Assembly: GCA_004431415.1 (NCBI GenBank)
Contig: QPMI01000157.1
Span: 62,001-126,000 of the forward strand
Origin: Cyanophora paradoxa
Taxonomy: Eukaryota > Glaucocystophyceae > Cyanophorales > Cyanophoraceae
Length of the DNA stretch: 64,000 nt
Reading direction: 5' to 3'
The notes under the pieces are model-generated. The model searched no databases. It was not told the DNA's origin and was given only the letters and a program-made list of their open reading frames with translations. A program made the position numbers and the translations under genes. Positions 34,574 through 45,137 of the stretch are shown here, in pieces (the first letter of the stretch is position 1; every line of letters begins with the position of its first letter).

Positions 34574-35419
34574 TTACGGAATGGGATCATTCGGGAATGG
34601 TTCATTATAGAAATTCGATACTTGCGAATCGGGATTTATACAGTTGGCAACCGCCCATGCTGCTTCATCATTACGATATCCAAAAATCAATATATCATAA
34701 CCCCCTACCTCTGATGCCCAAAAATCGAAACTGTTTGGTTGGGTGGCAGGATTTCTTGTGATCCATCCACGCCCACCATGGCCTACTGCTTGAACAAAGA
34801 AAGTATAACCTTCTAATCCTCCATTCTGAGAGCGACACATAGAATACATTGCCTTAGGTAAAAGCTGATTAGCCAATTTCCAAGGTCCAGCAATACCTTG
34901 GGGTTGTGTGGCATCTTGCGTATTTACATTAGCTCTAATGATACCAAAAGCATACGGGGAATCCCCGCATGGAAGAAACATGCGAATTCTTTGGGGATTA
35001 TCAGCATGTTCAGGTAAAGTGTCCGGAAAATCATTGAAGGCAGCAGAAGAGCCAAGCATTCCCGATACTCTACAGCCACCACCAATTATTGCTCCTCCTG
35101 ATCTTATAACAGCAGCAGCCCTTGTATTGTCAAATTCAAATGCTTTGATATCTACACCATACGCATCAGGTTGTCCATTTGCTGATTGAAAATTCGCATT
35201 TGTTACAAGTAGTTGAGTTGTTTTCACCACTCCCGAACTTTTATCAGCTCTCAGTTCTTTTACACGAATCATGCTGTTTTTATCAAAAGCATTACCAGAA
35301 TTGGCTCGTTCTGTGGATTCAAGTCCACGAATTTCATCAGACACTTCGTGTTGTCTAAAATGAATTGCTGGACTCCCCAATGCGTAAACTGGTAATTGGA
35401 CTCGATTATATTCGCCCAT
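34574..35419 (-). CDS. Hypothetical 281-aa protein, paralog 2
   Basis: Tandem paralog of the gene at 33709-34554, separated by 19 bases. Shared blocks: GLESTE, IRVKELRADKSSGVVKTTQ, LLVTNANF, RSGGAIIGGGCRVSGMLG. The two differ strongly in the C-terminal third, as expected if the N-terminal half keeps a common interaction and the C-terminal half varies. An AT-rich leader (AATAAAAGAAGAA before the ATG) precedes it. Function unknown. Confidence 0.75.
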   Translation of the reverse strand: MGEYNRVQLPVYALGSPAIHFRQHEVSDEIRGLESTERANSGNAFDKNSMIRVKELRADKSSGVVKTTQLLVTNANFQSANGQPDAYGVDIKAFEFDNTRAAAVIRSGGAIIGGGCRVSGMLGSSAAFNDFPDTLPEHADNPQRIRMFLPCGDSPYAFGIIRANVNTQDATQPQGIAGPWKLANQLLPKAMYSMCRSQNGGLEGYTFFVQAVGHGGRGWITRNPATQPNSFDFWASEVGGYDILIFGYRNDEAAWAVANCINPDSQVSNFYNEPFPNDPIP

Positions 35420-35458
35420 TTCTTCTTTTATTAAGAAGGATAGAAAAATAAAGATTCA

Positions 35459-38400
35459 TCACGGAATTCCATATGCTGTCCAGTGAATTGTAAAGGTATA
35501 TGTCGTATTTGCTGTAGCAGTCGCATCAGTTAGCAAGGTAACATAAACTGTTGAAGAGGTAGAACTTGAATTTGATAATCCCAGTTTATAGTTAAGTGCT
35601 TGTGATGACACTGGGGTTCCCTCCATTATTAAACTAATGACAGGAGGTTTTGTGTTGAATGCTGGGTTCCAATTTAAGATATAAGTGGCTTCTCCACGGC
35701 TATTGGCATTGAGGGGTCCTATACTCATCTGGAAAGTCCCAGATAGAAACCTTTGCCTGATTTCATTCCATGTCAGGATTTTACTTAGACTATTTGTAGT
35801 TCCAGTGGCCACCTCATAGAAAGACCTCGCATAAACGTTGGTGTTCACACTGAGCTTGTCTACCAAAAGATTTGCTGAGAGCTGAGTATATGCTTCGGGA
35901 TACGTGTATGGAAAGTCAAGCCCAAATTTGAGCTTAAAGTAATATCTCATGAAACTCTTTTCAGTTGGAGATAAAGCCCGATTAAAAATTACAACTTCGG
36001 CTATCTCTCCTACATAGGAAGTGAATGAGAGTTCCTTTATTTTTATGGTCGGCATGTTTGACCAAAGGAAGCTTCCAGTAATTGAGGGAGATACATCTGC
36101 GCCATTCAACCCCATAGTTAGTGTTGTAGGGGTTAATTGAAAGTCGAACAACCCCCAAGAATTCAAGAAGCTTGTTGTTGAGACTTGTGTTAATGTGGAA
36201 GTGATAATACCAAGGGAATTTCCATTAACTGCTCCCAGTGTGATATATCTCCCGTATGTAGGGTCACTTGTGTCATCATTGGTAACTACAAAATGTGATT
36301 GGTTACCTGTGGCAGTGTGCTTTCTCACTGAAAATACAGTCATGCCACTGGCAAAAATGTTTGATAATGCTGTGGTGTACTGATGCCGATATCCAGAAGA
36401 ACTACTTGTGCTGACCATGTATTTATTTCCATTCAATGCTGTCCCACTGCTTATTGAGTTCTTGGATAAAGTGAACCCAGGGCTCATGTTTGGTAAGGCA
36501 AGTGGGAGCCCTTCTGCTCTGTTGACCATTGTTTCTAACAACGAGCCATTGACATCAGTTGAATTTGGGTACCAGTGGAACACACAATTGGATGTGAAAA
36601 GTGGATTAGTATATGAAAGGAGCTGGTCAATTGGTGGCGATGTAGAAATTGGATAGAACTTGATGGACTGCTCACCATTTATGATTGAAGGAGTGTAAAG
36701 GTTGCTTGAAACTACAAGGTTTGATGTTATTGTACCTCCCGTTCGGGGCAGATAGCTGCTGAGCCAGTCCCTTGTAACATTTGAAGTAACAAGTTGTGGA
36801 TTAATTTTTTCAGCTATCAATGCTTGAACGACATTTGAAGTGGTGTAAGGTTGAAGCCAGTTTTGAACAATGTTTGATGTGGGGATATTTGGCAAGGCTA
36901 CATTGCTATTCACAGTCAGCTTATTAAGTATAAGATTGGGGGTGGACACCTGTAGGAACTCATTTGAGGAGTAGGCTGGGCTGATTTGGGGAATTGGGTT
37001 GCTCAGACCATACTTTTGTGATAGATAGTAGCGGATAAAGCCCTTCTCATCAGCTGACAAAGCACGATTGTAAATAATTATTTCTGCCATTTGTCCTTGG
37101 AAGCTTTCTATCCCAATCTTTTGGATTGTGAGATTTGCCACTTCACTTAAATTGTAGTTGCCAGATAATGTGGGGGATAAATCAACACTGTTGATGCCTA
37201 CTGTGGTGATGTTTGAAGTGACATGATAGTCAAACAAAGTCCATTTGTCATAAAAGCTCGTGGCTGTGGATGCTGTGGAAGTTGCTTGATACACTCCATT
37301 TGTTTGATAACTCGTTATTCCAATAGATGTTTCTCCTGTGGTTCCAAATCTTATGTATCTGCTTGATGTTGGGTCACTATAAATTGTAAGATGGGCAGAA
37401 GCACTGCCAGAAGTCGAATAGTTTCTCCTCACAGTGAACATTGTCATCCCATTGCTGAATGGGTTTGCTATGTAGGGACTTGGTTGCGCCAAATAGGTTG
37501 AAACCCCTGTAACGCCAAATAGTTTATTCCCATTGATCAATGAGGCACTTAGCACAAAAGCCCCAGTTGAGACTTTAAGCCAAGAAGGCAAAGCATTGGG
37601 TTGCCCAGATGCCCTATTGGTGAGTTCTGGTATTGCTGTGCCTGATGGCTCATTTAAAGGATACCAGTGGAATACACAGTTTGGAGTAGACAGTGGATTT
37701 GTGTATGCTGAAAGGCGTTCCAAGGGAGGTATCAAGTTTTGTATTAGAACCAATTCTATGGATTGGCTACCACTTCTTATGTTATTTGTGTAAAGGTTGC
37801 CTGAAACTGAAAGATCAGATGTGATAGTTCCACCCGATTTGGGCAAATAGTTGCTCAACCACCCTTGTGTTATGTTTGAAGTCACCAAAGGGCTTATCCA
37901 TCCTTGAACTACATTTGATGCCATTAATGGAGCTATCCAATTTTGGACCACATTGGATGCCGTGAATGGAGCTATCCAATTTTGGACGACATTTGATGCT
38001 GTTAATGGAGCTATCCATCCTTGAACAACATTCGATGTTGGATGATGAGGAAGGTAAGCATTGCTTGTAACCGTGAGATAGTCTATCACTGTGTCGGGCG
38101 ATGTAATTTTCAACCCTCTGTAAATGGTTAGAGGTTGAGTGATTGGAAATCCATACATCATTTGGATGTAATATCTTACTTGTTGTTTTTCTGATGCGGT
38201 CAATGCTCTGTTGAAAACAAGCAGTTCACAAATACTTCCTGAAAAGCCATTGAACCCAAAATTGTTGAAGTTTGTATCAGGAAGATAATTGGTTCCTGTG
38301 ACAGTTCCAACATCAACACCATCTAACCCTACTGTGTAACTGTCAGAGGTAATAGTTTGGTCAATGTAATACCACTGGTTCAGCATTGATGGGACTGTTA

Positions 38401-41400
38401 TTAAAGGGCGAGTTTGTGATACACCACCTATCGTAAAACTTGTCATTCCAATTGTAGTGGATGAATTTATTCCATAAGCAACAACTCTGGTTGGTGAAGT
38501 TGTTCCCCACATTCGCAATTGGTTAACTGAAAAACTTGAAGCTGGATGCTTACCTATAATAAAATAGGTAAGCCCTGTCGACCAATCGACTGTTTTCACA
38601 GTGCTGTTTGGTTGGACAATGGAGATGGATGAACCTGTTATACTGATTTGGTTGTTTCTTTCAGCATTGTTTGTATATACCCCATTGGTGGTTCCACTAA
38701 CGTAAAGAGAAGGGAATATTGTTTTTGTTGGAGATCTATTATCAATGAATGTAGCTTTTGCTTCTGGACCTTCTGTTCCTGATGCTTTCCAAGCAAAAAG
38801 ACAATTCGGAATATTTGAAGCTGGATCATAACTTGCTGTGATAGGATACCATTCCCTATAAACCTGATTCATATTATGAAAATTAGATGAACCAACGGTG
38901 AGAGTTCCATTGACATTTAAATTGCTTGTGATTGTTCCACCTGTGAGTGGTAAGTAGTTGGAAGAAACATGATCTTTAATGGCGATCATATCTGCCTTTG
39001 GAGCTAACCATTCTTGAACCACATTCGATGCTGTTAAAGGCGCTATCCACTCTTGAACTACATTTGATGCTGTTAAGGGTGCTATCCACTCTTGAACTAC
39101 ATTAGATGCTGTTAAAGGTGCTATCCATTCATGAACCATATTTGATGCTGTTAATGGAGCTATCCATTCTTGAACCACATTCGATGCCGTTAAAGGTGCT
39201 GTCCATTCCTGAACCACATTAGAAGTGGTTAAAGGTTCTATATTGGTATTGATACTGTCTATGCTTTCTTGTATCTGTGTAATTTGGGCATTGATGGCAG
39301 TAATTTCTGCCTCTTGAAGGCTTGAACTTGTTTGAAAATCTTTGATAATAAAACCACCTCCTGGTGCTGGTGCTGTATATTGGAGGTTGTTAGCTATAAG
39401 ACTTCCTGTTACTCGAAGGCTGTTTGTTTGGAGAAGAAGTTTGTTAGGGTCACTGGCGAAAGGATTGTCCAATGGCTCAGGATAGCCGTATTTTTGGAGG
39501 AGATAACTTCGTATGTTGTCCTTCACGATTTCTGTTGTTGGTTTAATAATCACTATTAGCTCTGCTAAATCTTGTTTGGAGGTTGAAGAGCCAATACGAC
39601 TTTCAGTAACAAGGTTATTGGGGAACATGTTTGTAACATTTTCAACACTTCTATTGCTACCATTGATCCCAAATGTAACAGTGGAAGGAGAGACTGTTAC
39701 TTCGTAGAGTGTCCATGTCGTCATTTCAGAGTATGTAATTTCTGCTTTTGCGTTACTTGGTGAAGTGCTTTCACCTAATCCTGCTGCTCCAACCCCATTA
39801 GAAACCTGAATATAACAAGTCGCACCATTGTTCCATTTATTGATGCTCCAATTTGTGGTTCCATAACTCAAAGATAAAACGTTCTCTACAGTTGGAGGTG
39901 CTGTATCTGTGAATTTCGCGACGAAAAACACAGTTAAATGTTGCTGTGAAGTTTGGCTCATGAAAAGTTCACACTCAGCCCCCCACGTATTATAGGCTGA
40001 AAAGTTGAAGTTAATTGTAGGATATGAATTAAAATAAGGTTTGTTGTTAGGACCTCCATTATTCTTAATTTGTGTCGAGTTCCCAGCAACATTACCAAAC
40101 CCAAGAAGAAAATTCGGGGTCTCAGGGTTATTATCAAACCAAACGTCTCCTGCTCCGTTTCCAAGTCCACTCACTATCGTTCCATCTTTCATGTTGTCCC
40201 TTGCTCTGACCCAAACGAAAACATTAAGAACTGAAAGGACATTAAACGTCGAAACATCCAAATAATCCAATTTGAAAGTGTTCTCATATATTTTTAGTTT
40301 GCTGTCAGTGTTTCCTTGATTGCTCACGTTAAGATTTCCTGTGATTGTTCCACCTGTTAATGGTAAGTAGTTATCTAACAACGCTTCTGAATCTGCTATC
40401 CAACCACTCACAACATTTGAAGTGGTGTATTCATTTAACCATCCGTTTACTACATTCGAGGTTGTGAATTCTGTCAATAATGCTGCTACACCATTGGTGG
40501 TTGCTAAGTTCATCCCTGTTACTTGTAGTTCCTGAGTCTTGATGAGTAGTTTATTATCATCTCTTGGTATTGGGTTTGAAGGGTCTTCCACAAATCCGTA
40601 GAATTGATGAAGATACCATCGTAAACTATATAGTTCCTCCGCTGTTAAGACTCTTGTGAAACAATAGAATTCGCACAGGTCGAATTTTGAGTATTGACTT
40701 CCCAAATATACATACTTAACATCATTTCGGGGTAGGTGAGAACCATTTGATATCGAAAAGGTCTGTCTCTCTTTCGCATTAACGCCCACTTTTACGGATG
40801 TGCTTGTGATTGTGATGTCATAGATTGTCCAAGAATCTACTTCGTCAATTGTGAGTGGAACCCTGAAAGTAGATTGGTCTAATTTGCTGATGTTCAAAAC
40901 GAAACCATCACCCCATTGACCTTTCGAAATACTCCAAATTTGCCCATTACTACCAAGTGTAGAAGACCCATCAAACTGTAAAATAGGTTCAAGCGGTTCA
41001 GCGCTTCTTAACTTAATCACAAATGCGACGGTTATCCCTCCACTAAAATCAATGGTTTCAAAGCCTGCTGAATTTGTAGAAAAGAAGGAATAACGGAAAG
41101 TAGAGAAGCTATTTGTGTCTGCTACATCATAGAAGGGTTTGTTATTAGGACCTCCTGAACTCTTGAATACTACACTTCCAGACTGTATCAGTTTTTGAAT
41201 AACATTAGCATTTGCTTTATTTACAAGCTCATAGACCAATACATTATTTTCCCAAGCATCATCCAAACTCGCATTAAATCTTAGAAGGCAATGAGACAAA
41301 CCCCCAACATCGAAATTTAAGAAGTTTAAAGGGGCTCTTGAAATCTCATTATTCCCTATAACAATCTTATCCTTTACCTCCAATTCTCTATTGACTGTAA

Positions 41401-43537
41401 GATCACCTGTAATGGTGCCACCTGTCAATGGTAAATATTTAGCAAGTTCAGCATCAAGCTCAGTCTCTGTAACATAGGGTATTAATGCTGCTGCCAGTGT
41501 TGTGGCATATTCAGTTTCTGTTACATAATCATTGAGTATAGTAGTTAATTCAGTTCCATCTATGTAATTCTTATTTTCTAAATAATCCTCTGTGACCACT
41601 CGTGATATATTTTCGTTGTGAATGTTTTTTGCTGATGCCCTTTGATTGATCTCTAAGACACCCTCCCCCACTCCACCATTATAATTTGTTTTAATCCAAG
41701 CTACCTCACACTGTTTATAATCATCGCGATCTCCAATTAAATCATCAGGTAAGAGACGTTCTCGGCTAAATATTAACTTGGGTCTTGATCCATCAAGAGC
41801 GCTAACATCAGTTACGTTAATTTGAAGGGTCGCATCTTTGTCTACAAAATTAATTGGATTGGCTGGAAGAGATGGTATAGGTGGTAATGTTGCTGTCATT
41901 GGGATGTCGTCAGGGTAGTAACTTGTTAAATAGATACCTGGTTTGGTGTCTTTTATTTCAACACCTCCACCAGCTGCCACTAAATTAACTCTTGTAGGTG
42001 GTCTAATATAGAGTTCGCCTTCCATTGTGGTTCCAGCATTAATTCCGTGGCGATTGACATAATATGTATCTAATAGTAATCGTTCTTCTGTGTCTATATT
42101 TTTATACAGGCTCACACCATGTAGCCCATCATTCACAGCATTACCTGCTGATGCGAAAGTAGGTTGCTGGTCGATTTCATCCCAATCGTGTCTGTGGTCT
42201 TCTGGTGGGAACAATTCTGGTACATCAATTTCGTCCCAAGTGTGTCTATGGTCTGCTGGTGGAAATTCTTCTGGTATTCCATCGATTTCTCCCCAATCAT
42301 GCCTATGATCCACAGGCGGAAATCTATCAGGTTTATTCTCGATTTCGTCCCAATCATGGCCATGGGGATCAGGTGGATATGTTTGTGGTTTATTTCGAAT
42401 GTCCTCCCAATCCACTATGAAATCGAATAGATCAGGTGCGAAACCATCAGGTAAAAGCTGCTCATCAAAAGGCTCGTAGCGATCATAAGTTACAAGATTT
42501 GGGTCGAAACCATCTGGTAAGACATTATCCTCTTCAAATCGCCTATCTTCAAGAGGTATAACATTTACATCTGGTGATAAAAGCTCCTCAGCTGGTTGTT
42601 TGTAATCTGTAAATACTGGTTTGTTTCTGACTTTTTCCCAGCTAACTATGTGCTGCCCAAAGGCTACATTTTCCTCTGCTGTGTATTCCCTCCCTGGTTG
42701 CTTCTTTGGTGTAAGGTCGGGTGGATCCCACGGAAGCGGAAAGGGGACAGGAACAGGACCGTAATGCTCAAAGATTTCCCTTATAGTTTTCTCACTGACA
42801 AGCTTTTCACCATTGGCATACACATTGCTTCCATGGATATTTCGCCACTGCCTCGTCCTGATTCCAAGGTCTTTGGTGTTTGTGACCAATGGTAAAAGGT
42901 GCCTATCCATTTCGACAAGATCAGGGTGTAAATGGATTGCCACTGGTTGAGTGGGGCTGCTGTTGATGGTAATTGATGGCTTTTTCTGGTGGACATCATT
43001 TGGAGTAAAAAACCCAAACGGCTCATTCCTCGCAAAGTCATATGTAATATCCTTGGGGTATACATCATTAGTTGAACAGACTTGATTCGTGTTCTGGAAA
43101 TGGCCCACTTGTAATACTTGGGGAACCTCTGTTTTTGTGGTGCTGCCCTCATTATAAATTCTTAAACCCGTGTTCTGTTTGCCCTGCTCATCTTGTACAT
43201 TGAAAATCAAACGGCCACTATCACACCTTGATGGTATGTCTGGATGGGTTCCACTTGGTTTAAGTTTTCTGGGTCTCTTTCTGGTTGCCTTGATCTCTGC
43301 TACTTGGTTGGCTTTCACATTGCCCAAACTAAAAGCTATACTGACATCCTCCTTGTCTGGATCGGTCTGATTTAAGGAAAGGGCATGCTCCCTTGATTGA
43401 GTCTTTGAAGAACCGTCAGAGCTGTGGTCGATTGATATTGAACCTTTAACTTTTATATTATCAAAGTTCACATGCTTTGTGCTGCTGGAATTATCATCTT
43501 GAATTGTTTCCAGATTAGGGGGGTAATTAAAGCTCAT
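35459..43537 (-). CDS. Giant modular fibre/adhesin-like protein, 2692 aa
   Basis: Likely a virion attachment fibre. A unique N-terminal region of ~370 residues is followed by four DHRH-x-WDEI-type repeats (residues ~385-475), as in phage tail fibres. Five modules follow, each opened by YLP-x-x-GGTIT (first near residue 700) and containing a concanavalin/LamG-like beta domain that ends in FNRAL...E...RYY...YG. Two runs of a 13-residue repeat TASNVVQEWIAPL lie at ~1430-1510 (six copies) and ~1835-1880 (five copies). The C-terminal ~200 residues form a beta-rich tip. The frame is intact over 8 kb, in contrast to several core genes. A 43-base divergent promoter region separates it from the patatin gene. 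Confidence 0.85.
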   Translation of the reverse strand: MSFNYPPNLETIQDDNSSSTKHVNFDNIKVKGSISIDHSSDGSSKTQSREHALSLNQTDPDKEDVSIAFSLGNVKANQVAEIKATRKRPRKLKPSGTHPDIPSRCDSGRLIFNVQDEQGKQNTGLRIYNEGSTTKTEVPQVLQVGHFQNTNQVCSTNDVYPKDITYDFARNEPFGFFTPNDVHQKKPSITINSSPTQPVAIHLHPDLVEMDRHLLPLVTNTKDLGIRTRQWRNIHGSNVYANGEKLVSEKTIREIFEHYGPVPVPFPLPWDPPDLTPKKQPGREYTAEENVAFGQHIVSWEKVRNKPVFTDYKQPAEELLSPDVNVIPLEDRRFEEDNVLPDGFDPNLVTYDRYEPFDEQLLPDGFAPDLFDFIVDWEDIRNKPQTYPPDPHGHDWDEIENKPDRFPPVDHRHDWGEIDGIPEEFPPADHRHTWDEIDVPELFPPEDHRHDWDEIDQQPTFASAGNAVNDGLHGVSLYKNIDTEERLLLDTYYVNRHGINAGTTMEGELYIRPPTRVNLVAAGGGVEIKDTKPGIYLTSYYPDDIPMTATLPPIPSLPANPINFVDKDATLQINVTDVSALDGSRPKLIFSRERLLPDDLIGDRDDYKQCEVAWIKTNYNGGVGEGVLEINQRASAKNIHNENISRVVTEDYLENKNYIDGTELTTILNDYVTETEYATTLAAALIPYVTETELDAELAKYLPLTGGTITGDLTVNRELEVKDKIVIGNNEISRAPLNFLNFDVGGLSHCLLRFNASLDDAWENNVLVYELVNKANANVIQKLIQSGSVVFKSSGGPNNKPFYDVADTNSFSTFRYSFFSTNSAGFETIDFSGGITVAFVIKLRSAEPLEPILQFDGSSTLGSNGQIWSISKGQWGDGFVLNISKLDQSTFRVPLTIDEVDSWTIYDITITSTSVKVGVNAKERQTFSISNGSHLPRNDVKYVYLGSQYSKFDLCEFYCFTRVLTAEELYSLRWYLHQFYGFVEDPSNPIPRDDNKLLIKTQELQVTGMNLATTNGVAALLTEFTTSNVVNGWLNEYTTSNVVSGWIADSEALLDNYLPLTGGTITGNLNVSNQGNTDSKLKIYENTFKLDYLDVSTFNVLSVLNVFVWVRARDNMKDGTIVSGLGNGAGDVWFDNNPETPNFLLGFGNVAGNSTQIKNNGGPNNKPYFNSYPTINFNFSAYNTWGAECELFMSQTSQQHLTVFFVAKFTDTAPPTVENVLSLSYGTTNWSINKWNNGATCYIQVSNGVGAAGLGESTSPSNAKAEITYSEMTTWTLYEVTVSPSTVTFGINGSNRSVENVTNMFPNNLVTESRIGSSTSKQDLAELIVIIKPTTEIVKDNIRSYLLQKYGYPEPLDNPFASDPNKLLLQTNSLRVTGSLIANNLQYTAPAPGGGFIIKDFQTSSSLQEAEITAINAQITQIQESIDSINTNIEPLTTSNVVQEWTAPLTASNVVQEWIAPLTASNMVHEWIAPLTASNVVQEWIAPLTASNVVQEWIAPLTASNVVQEWLAPKADMIAIKDHVSSNYLPLTGGTITSNLNVNGTLTVGSSNFHNMNQVYREWYPITASYDPASNIPNCLFAWKASGTEGPEAKATFIDNRSPTKTIFPSLYVSGTTNGVYTNNAERNNQISITGSSISIVQPNSTVKTVDWSTGLTYFIIGKHPASSFSVNQLRMWGTTSPTRVVAYGINSSTTIGMTSFTIGGVSQTRPLITVPSMLNQWYYIDQTITSDSYTVGLDGVDVGTVTGTNYLPDTNFNNFGFNGFSGSICELLVFNRALTASEKQQVRYYIQMMYGFPITQPLTIYRGLKITSPDTVIDYLTVTSNAYLPHHPTSNVVQGWIAPLTASNVVQNWIAPFTASNVVQNWIAPLMASNVVQGWISPLVTSNITQGWLSNYLPKSGGTITSDLSVSGNLYTNNIRSGSQSIELVLIQNLIPPLERLSAYTNPLSTPNCVFHWYPLNEPSGTAIPELTNRASGQPNALPSWLKVSTGAFVLSASLINGNKLFGVTGVSTYLAQPSPYIANPFSNGMTMFTVRRNYSTSGSASAHLTIYSDPTSSRYIRFGTTGETSIGITSYQTNGVYQATSTASTATSFYDKWTLFDYHVTSNITTVGINSVDLSPTLSGNYNLSEVANLTIQKIGIESFQGQMAEIIIYNRALSADEKGFIRYYLSQKYGLSNPIPQISPAYSSNEFLQVSTPNLILNKLTVNSNVALPNIPTSNIVQNWLQPYTTSNVVQALIAEKINPQLVTSNVTRDWLSSYLPRTGGTITSNLVVSSNLYTPSIINGEQSIKFYPISTSPPIDQLLSYTNPLFTSNCVFHWYPNSTDVNGSLLETMVNRAEGLPLALPNMSPGFTLSKNSISSGTALNGNKYMVSTSSSSGYRHQYTTALSNIFASGMTVFSVRKHTATGNQSHFVVTNDDTSDPTYGRYITLGAVNGNSLGIITSTLTQVSTTSFLNSWGLFDFQLTPTTLTMGLNGADVSPSITGSFLWSNMPTIKIKELSFTSYVGEIAEVVIFNRALSPTEKSFMRYYFKLKFGLDFPYTYPEAYTQLSANLLVDKLSVNTNVYARSFYEVATGTTNSLSKILTWNEIRQRFLSGTFQMSIGPLNANSRGEATYILNWNPAFNTKPPVISLIMEGTPVSSQALNYKLGLSNSSSTSSTVYVTLLTDATATANTTYTFTIHWTAYGIP

Positions 43538-43580
43538 GGCTTTTACTATATGGATTTATAAAATTCCTTATAAGTATTAG
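43538..43580. promoter_or_regulatory. Bidirectional promoter between fibre and patatin genes
   Basis: Only 43 bases separate the two divergent start codons. The stretch is AT-rich and has the TATA-like TTTATAAAATT, which reads as AATTTTATAAA on the other strand, plus CTTATAAGTA. Both genes must use overlapping promoter elements. Confidence 0.55.
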
Positions 43581-45137
43581 ATGCCTCTCAAGGTCGTTTT
43601 AGCATTGTCAGGAGGCGGAGCAAGGGGCATTATCATTACCAGACTGCTTAAAGAAATCGAAAATCGAACTGGCAGGCGTATAATAGATCTTGTGGATCTT
43701 GTTAGTGGAACTTCCACAGGTGGGATCATTGCCATTGGGTTGAACATTAGGCATCCAGATAGGGCAGGCGAACCCAAACTGACAGCCAACGATTTACATA
43801 ATATTTACCTGACTCAGCTGCCCTTGATTTTCGCGAATCCTCGAAATATAATCGAAAACGCCCTTTTTAACACCAAGTATGATGTGGCTCCTTTAGAAAG
43901 CGCGATCAATTCTGTTACTGGCGAATCCCTCATTCAGGATTCTCTGAAGGACATTGTGATTACTTCGTTTGATACTCAGTACATGAAACCTATATTTATC
44001 ACAAATGATAACAACTACAACTTTCTGCCCTGTAAAATAGCAGCAAGGGCTACCTCTGCTGCTCCCACCTACTTTTCTCCTGTGAGTATAGTTGATTTTA
44101 ATCGAGGGGTAACTGCTTGCCTTATTGATGGTGCTATTTCAGGGAACAACAACCCAAGCGTTTGTGGCTATAGCCATGCGAGGAAGATTTACAGTGATGA
44201 TGATGACATTATAGTTATAAGCATCTCTTGTGGTGAGGTAGACCCATATTTAGAGTCTGATTATTTCGGCTATGGTTATGAGACTGTGAATAGTTGGGGC
44301 ATTCTCTCATGGATTGCCTCAACAGATGGAAGCCCATTGATCAACATGCTCATGGCAGCAAGTGAGCTGTCAGCTCTTGACAAAATGGAGGAGTTGCTAC
44401 CTTACAACTACGATCAGGATTATGGGAGGTACTATAGGCTATCTGTTCCTCTTCCAAATCACATAGTCAAGTCCCTTGATGATACCTCTAAAATCCCCGA
44501 CATGCTTGCGTTCACTGAGACATACATAGCAGCAAACAACACCATGATTAATAAGCTTTGCGATTTGCTGGTAGCAAACTTTGAATTAAAGAACCCATCA
44601 AAAGCTTACATCTCTTCCACTCTCACCCTGTCACCACCTTTGGATGCTAATTGGTACAAACTTGCTGATGATGCCTTTACTGCCTCATCCTCTGTGACAG
44701 GTAAAGAGCCCCACATGGCTCGACCTTCATCATTTGGCTGGGAAGCTGGGGCATTTGCTCCAGAGCAGATATGGGAGACCCCCACTGAGTACCTTCAAGT
44801 TGCTTTCCCGTACACTTTTGAACTCTCTTCAGTGGTTGCCTATGGGTCAGGGGACACCAATGCTTTTATAAAAACTTTCAATGTGGCTACATCAACTAAT
44901 GGGGTCAACTGGTCTTTTATTCGAGCAGAAGGGCAGAACAAAACATTTGTTTGTGAGAATATAAACAATGCTAATAATTCCGGCGATGTAGCTTTATTAA
45001 ATGGTTACCCTCTCACCATCAAGGATGCTTTCTACATAGGGTTCTCTTTGAGAATCAAGTATGTTCGCATTTATCCCCTTGTCTATGTGAATGCTCCCAC
45101 AATGAGAGTCGATTTTACAGGTGCGTTTATTCGATAA
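43581..45137 (+). CDS. Patatin-like phospholipase with C-terminal beta domain
   Basis: A predicted lipid acyl hydrolase using a Ser-Asp dyad. The oxyanion loop GGGARG is at residues 11-16, the nucleophile elbow GTSTGG at about 43-48, and the second catalytic motif DGA near residue 190 (LIDGAIS). Patatin proper ends near residue 340. The last ~170 residues (from LTLSPPLDANWYKLADDAF) form a separate beta-rich domain resembling discoidin or F5/8 type C carbohydrate-binding modules. There is no signal peptide. The gene sits between the fibre and capsid genes, so a virion-borne lipase for membrane entry or exit is plausible but unproven. Its 3' end overlaps the convergent gene at 45127 by 11 bases. 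Confidence 0.88.
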   Translation: MPLKVVLALSGGGARGIIITRLLKEIENRTGRRIIDLVDLVSGTSTGGIIAIGLNIRHPDRAGEPKLTANDLHNIYLTQLPLIFANPRNIIENALFNTKYDVAPLESAINSVTGESLIQDSLKDIVITSFDTQYMKPIFITNDNNYNFLPCKIAARATSAAPTYFSPVSIVDFNRGVTACLIDGAISGNNNPSVCGYSHARKIYSDDDDIIVISISCGEVDPYLESDYFGYGYETVNSWGILSWIASTDGSPLINMLMAASELSALDKMEELLPYNYDQDYGRYYRLSVPLPNHIVKSLDDTSKIPDMLAFTETYIAANNTMINKLCDLLVANFELKNPSKAYISSTLTLSPPLDANWYKLADDAFTASSSVTGKEPHMARPSSFGWEAGAFAPEQIWETPTEYLQVAFPYTFELSSVVAYGSGDTNAFIKTFNVATSTNGVNWSFIRAEGQNKTFVCENINNANNSGDVALLNGYPLTIKDAFYIGFSLRIKYVRIYPLVYVNAPTMRVDFTGAFIR

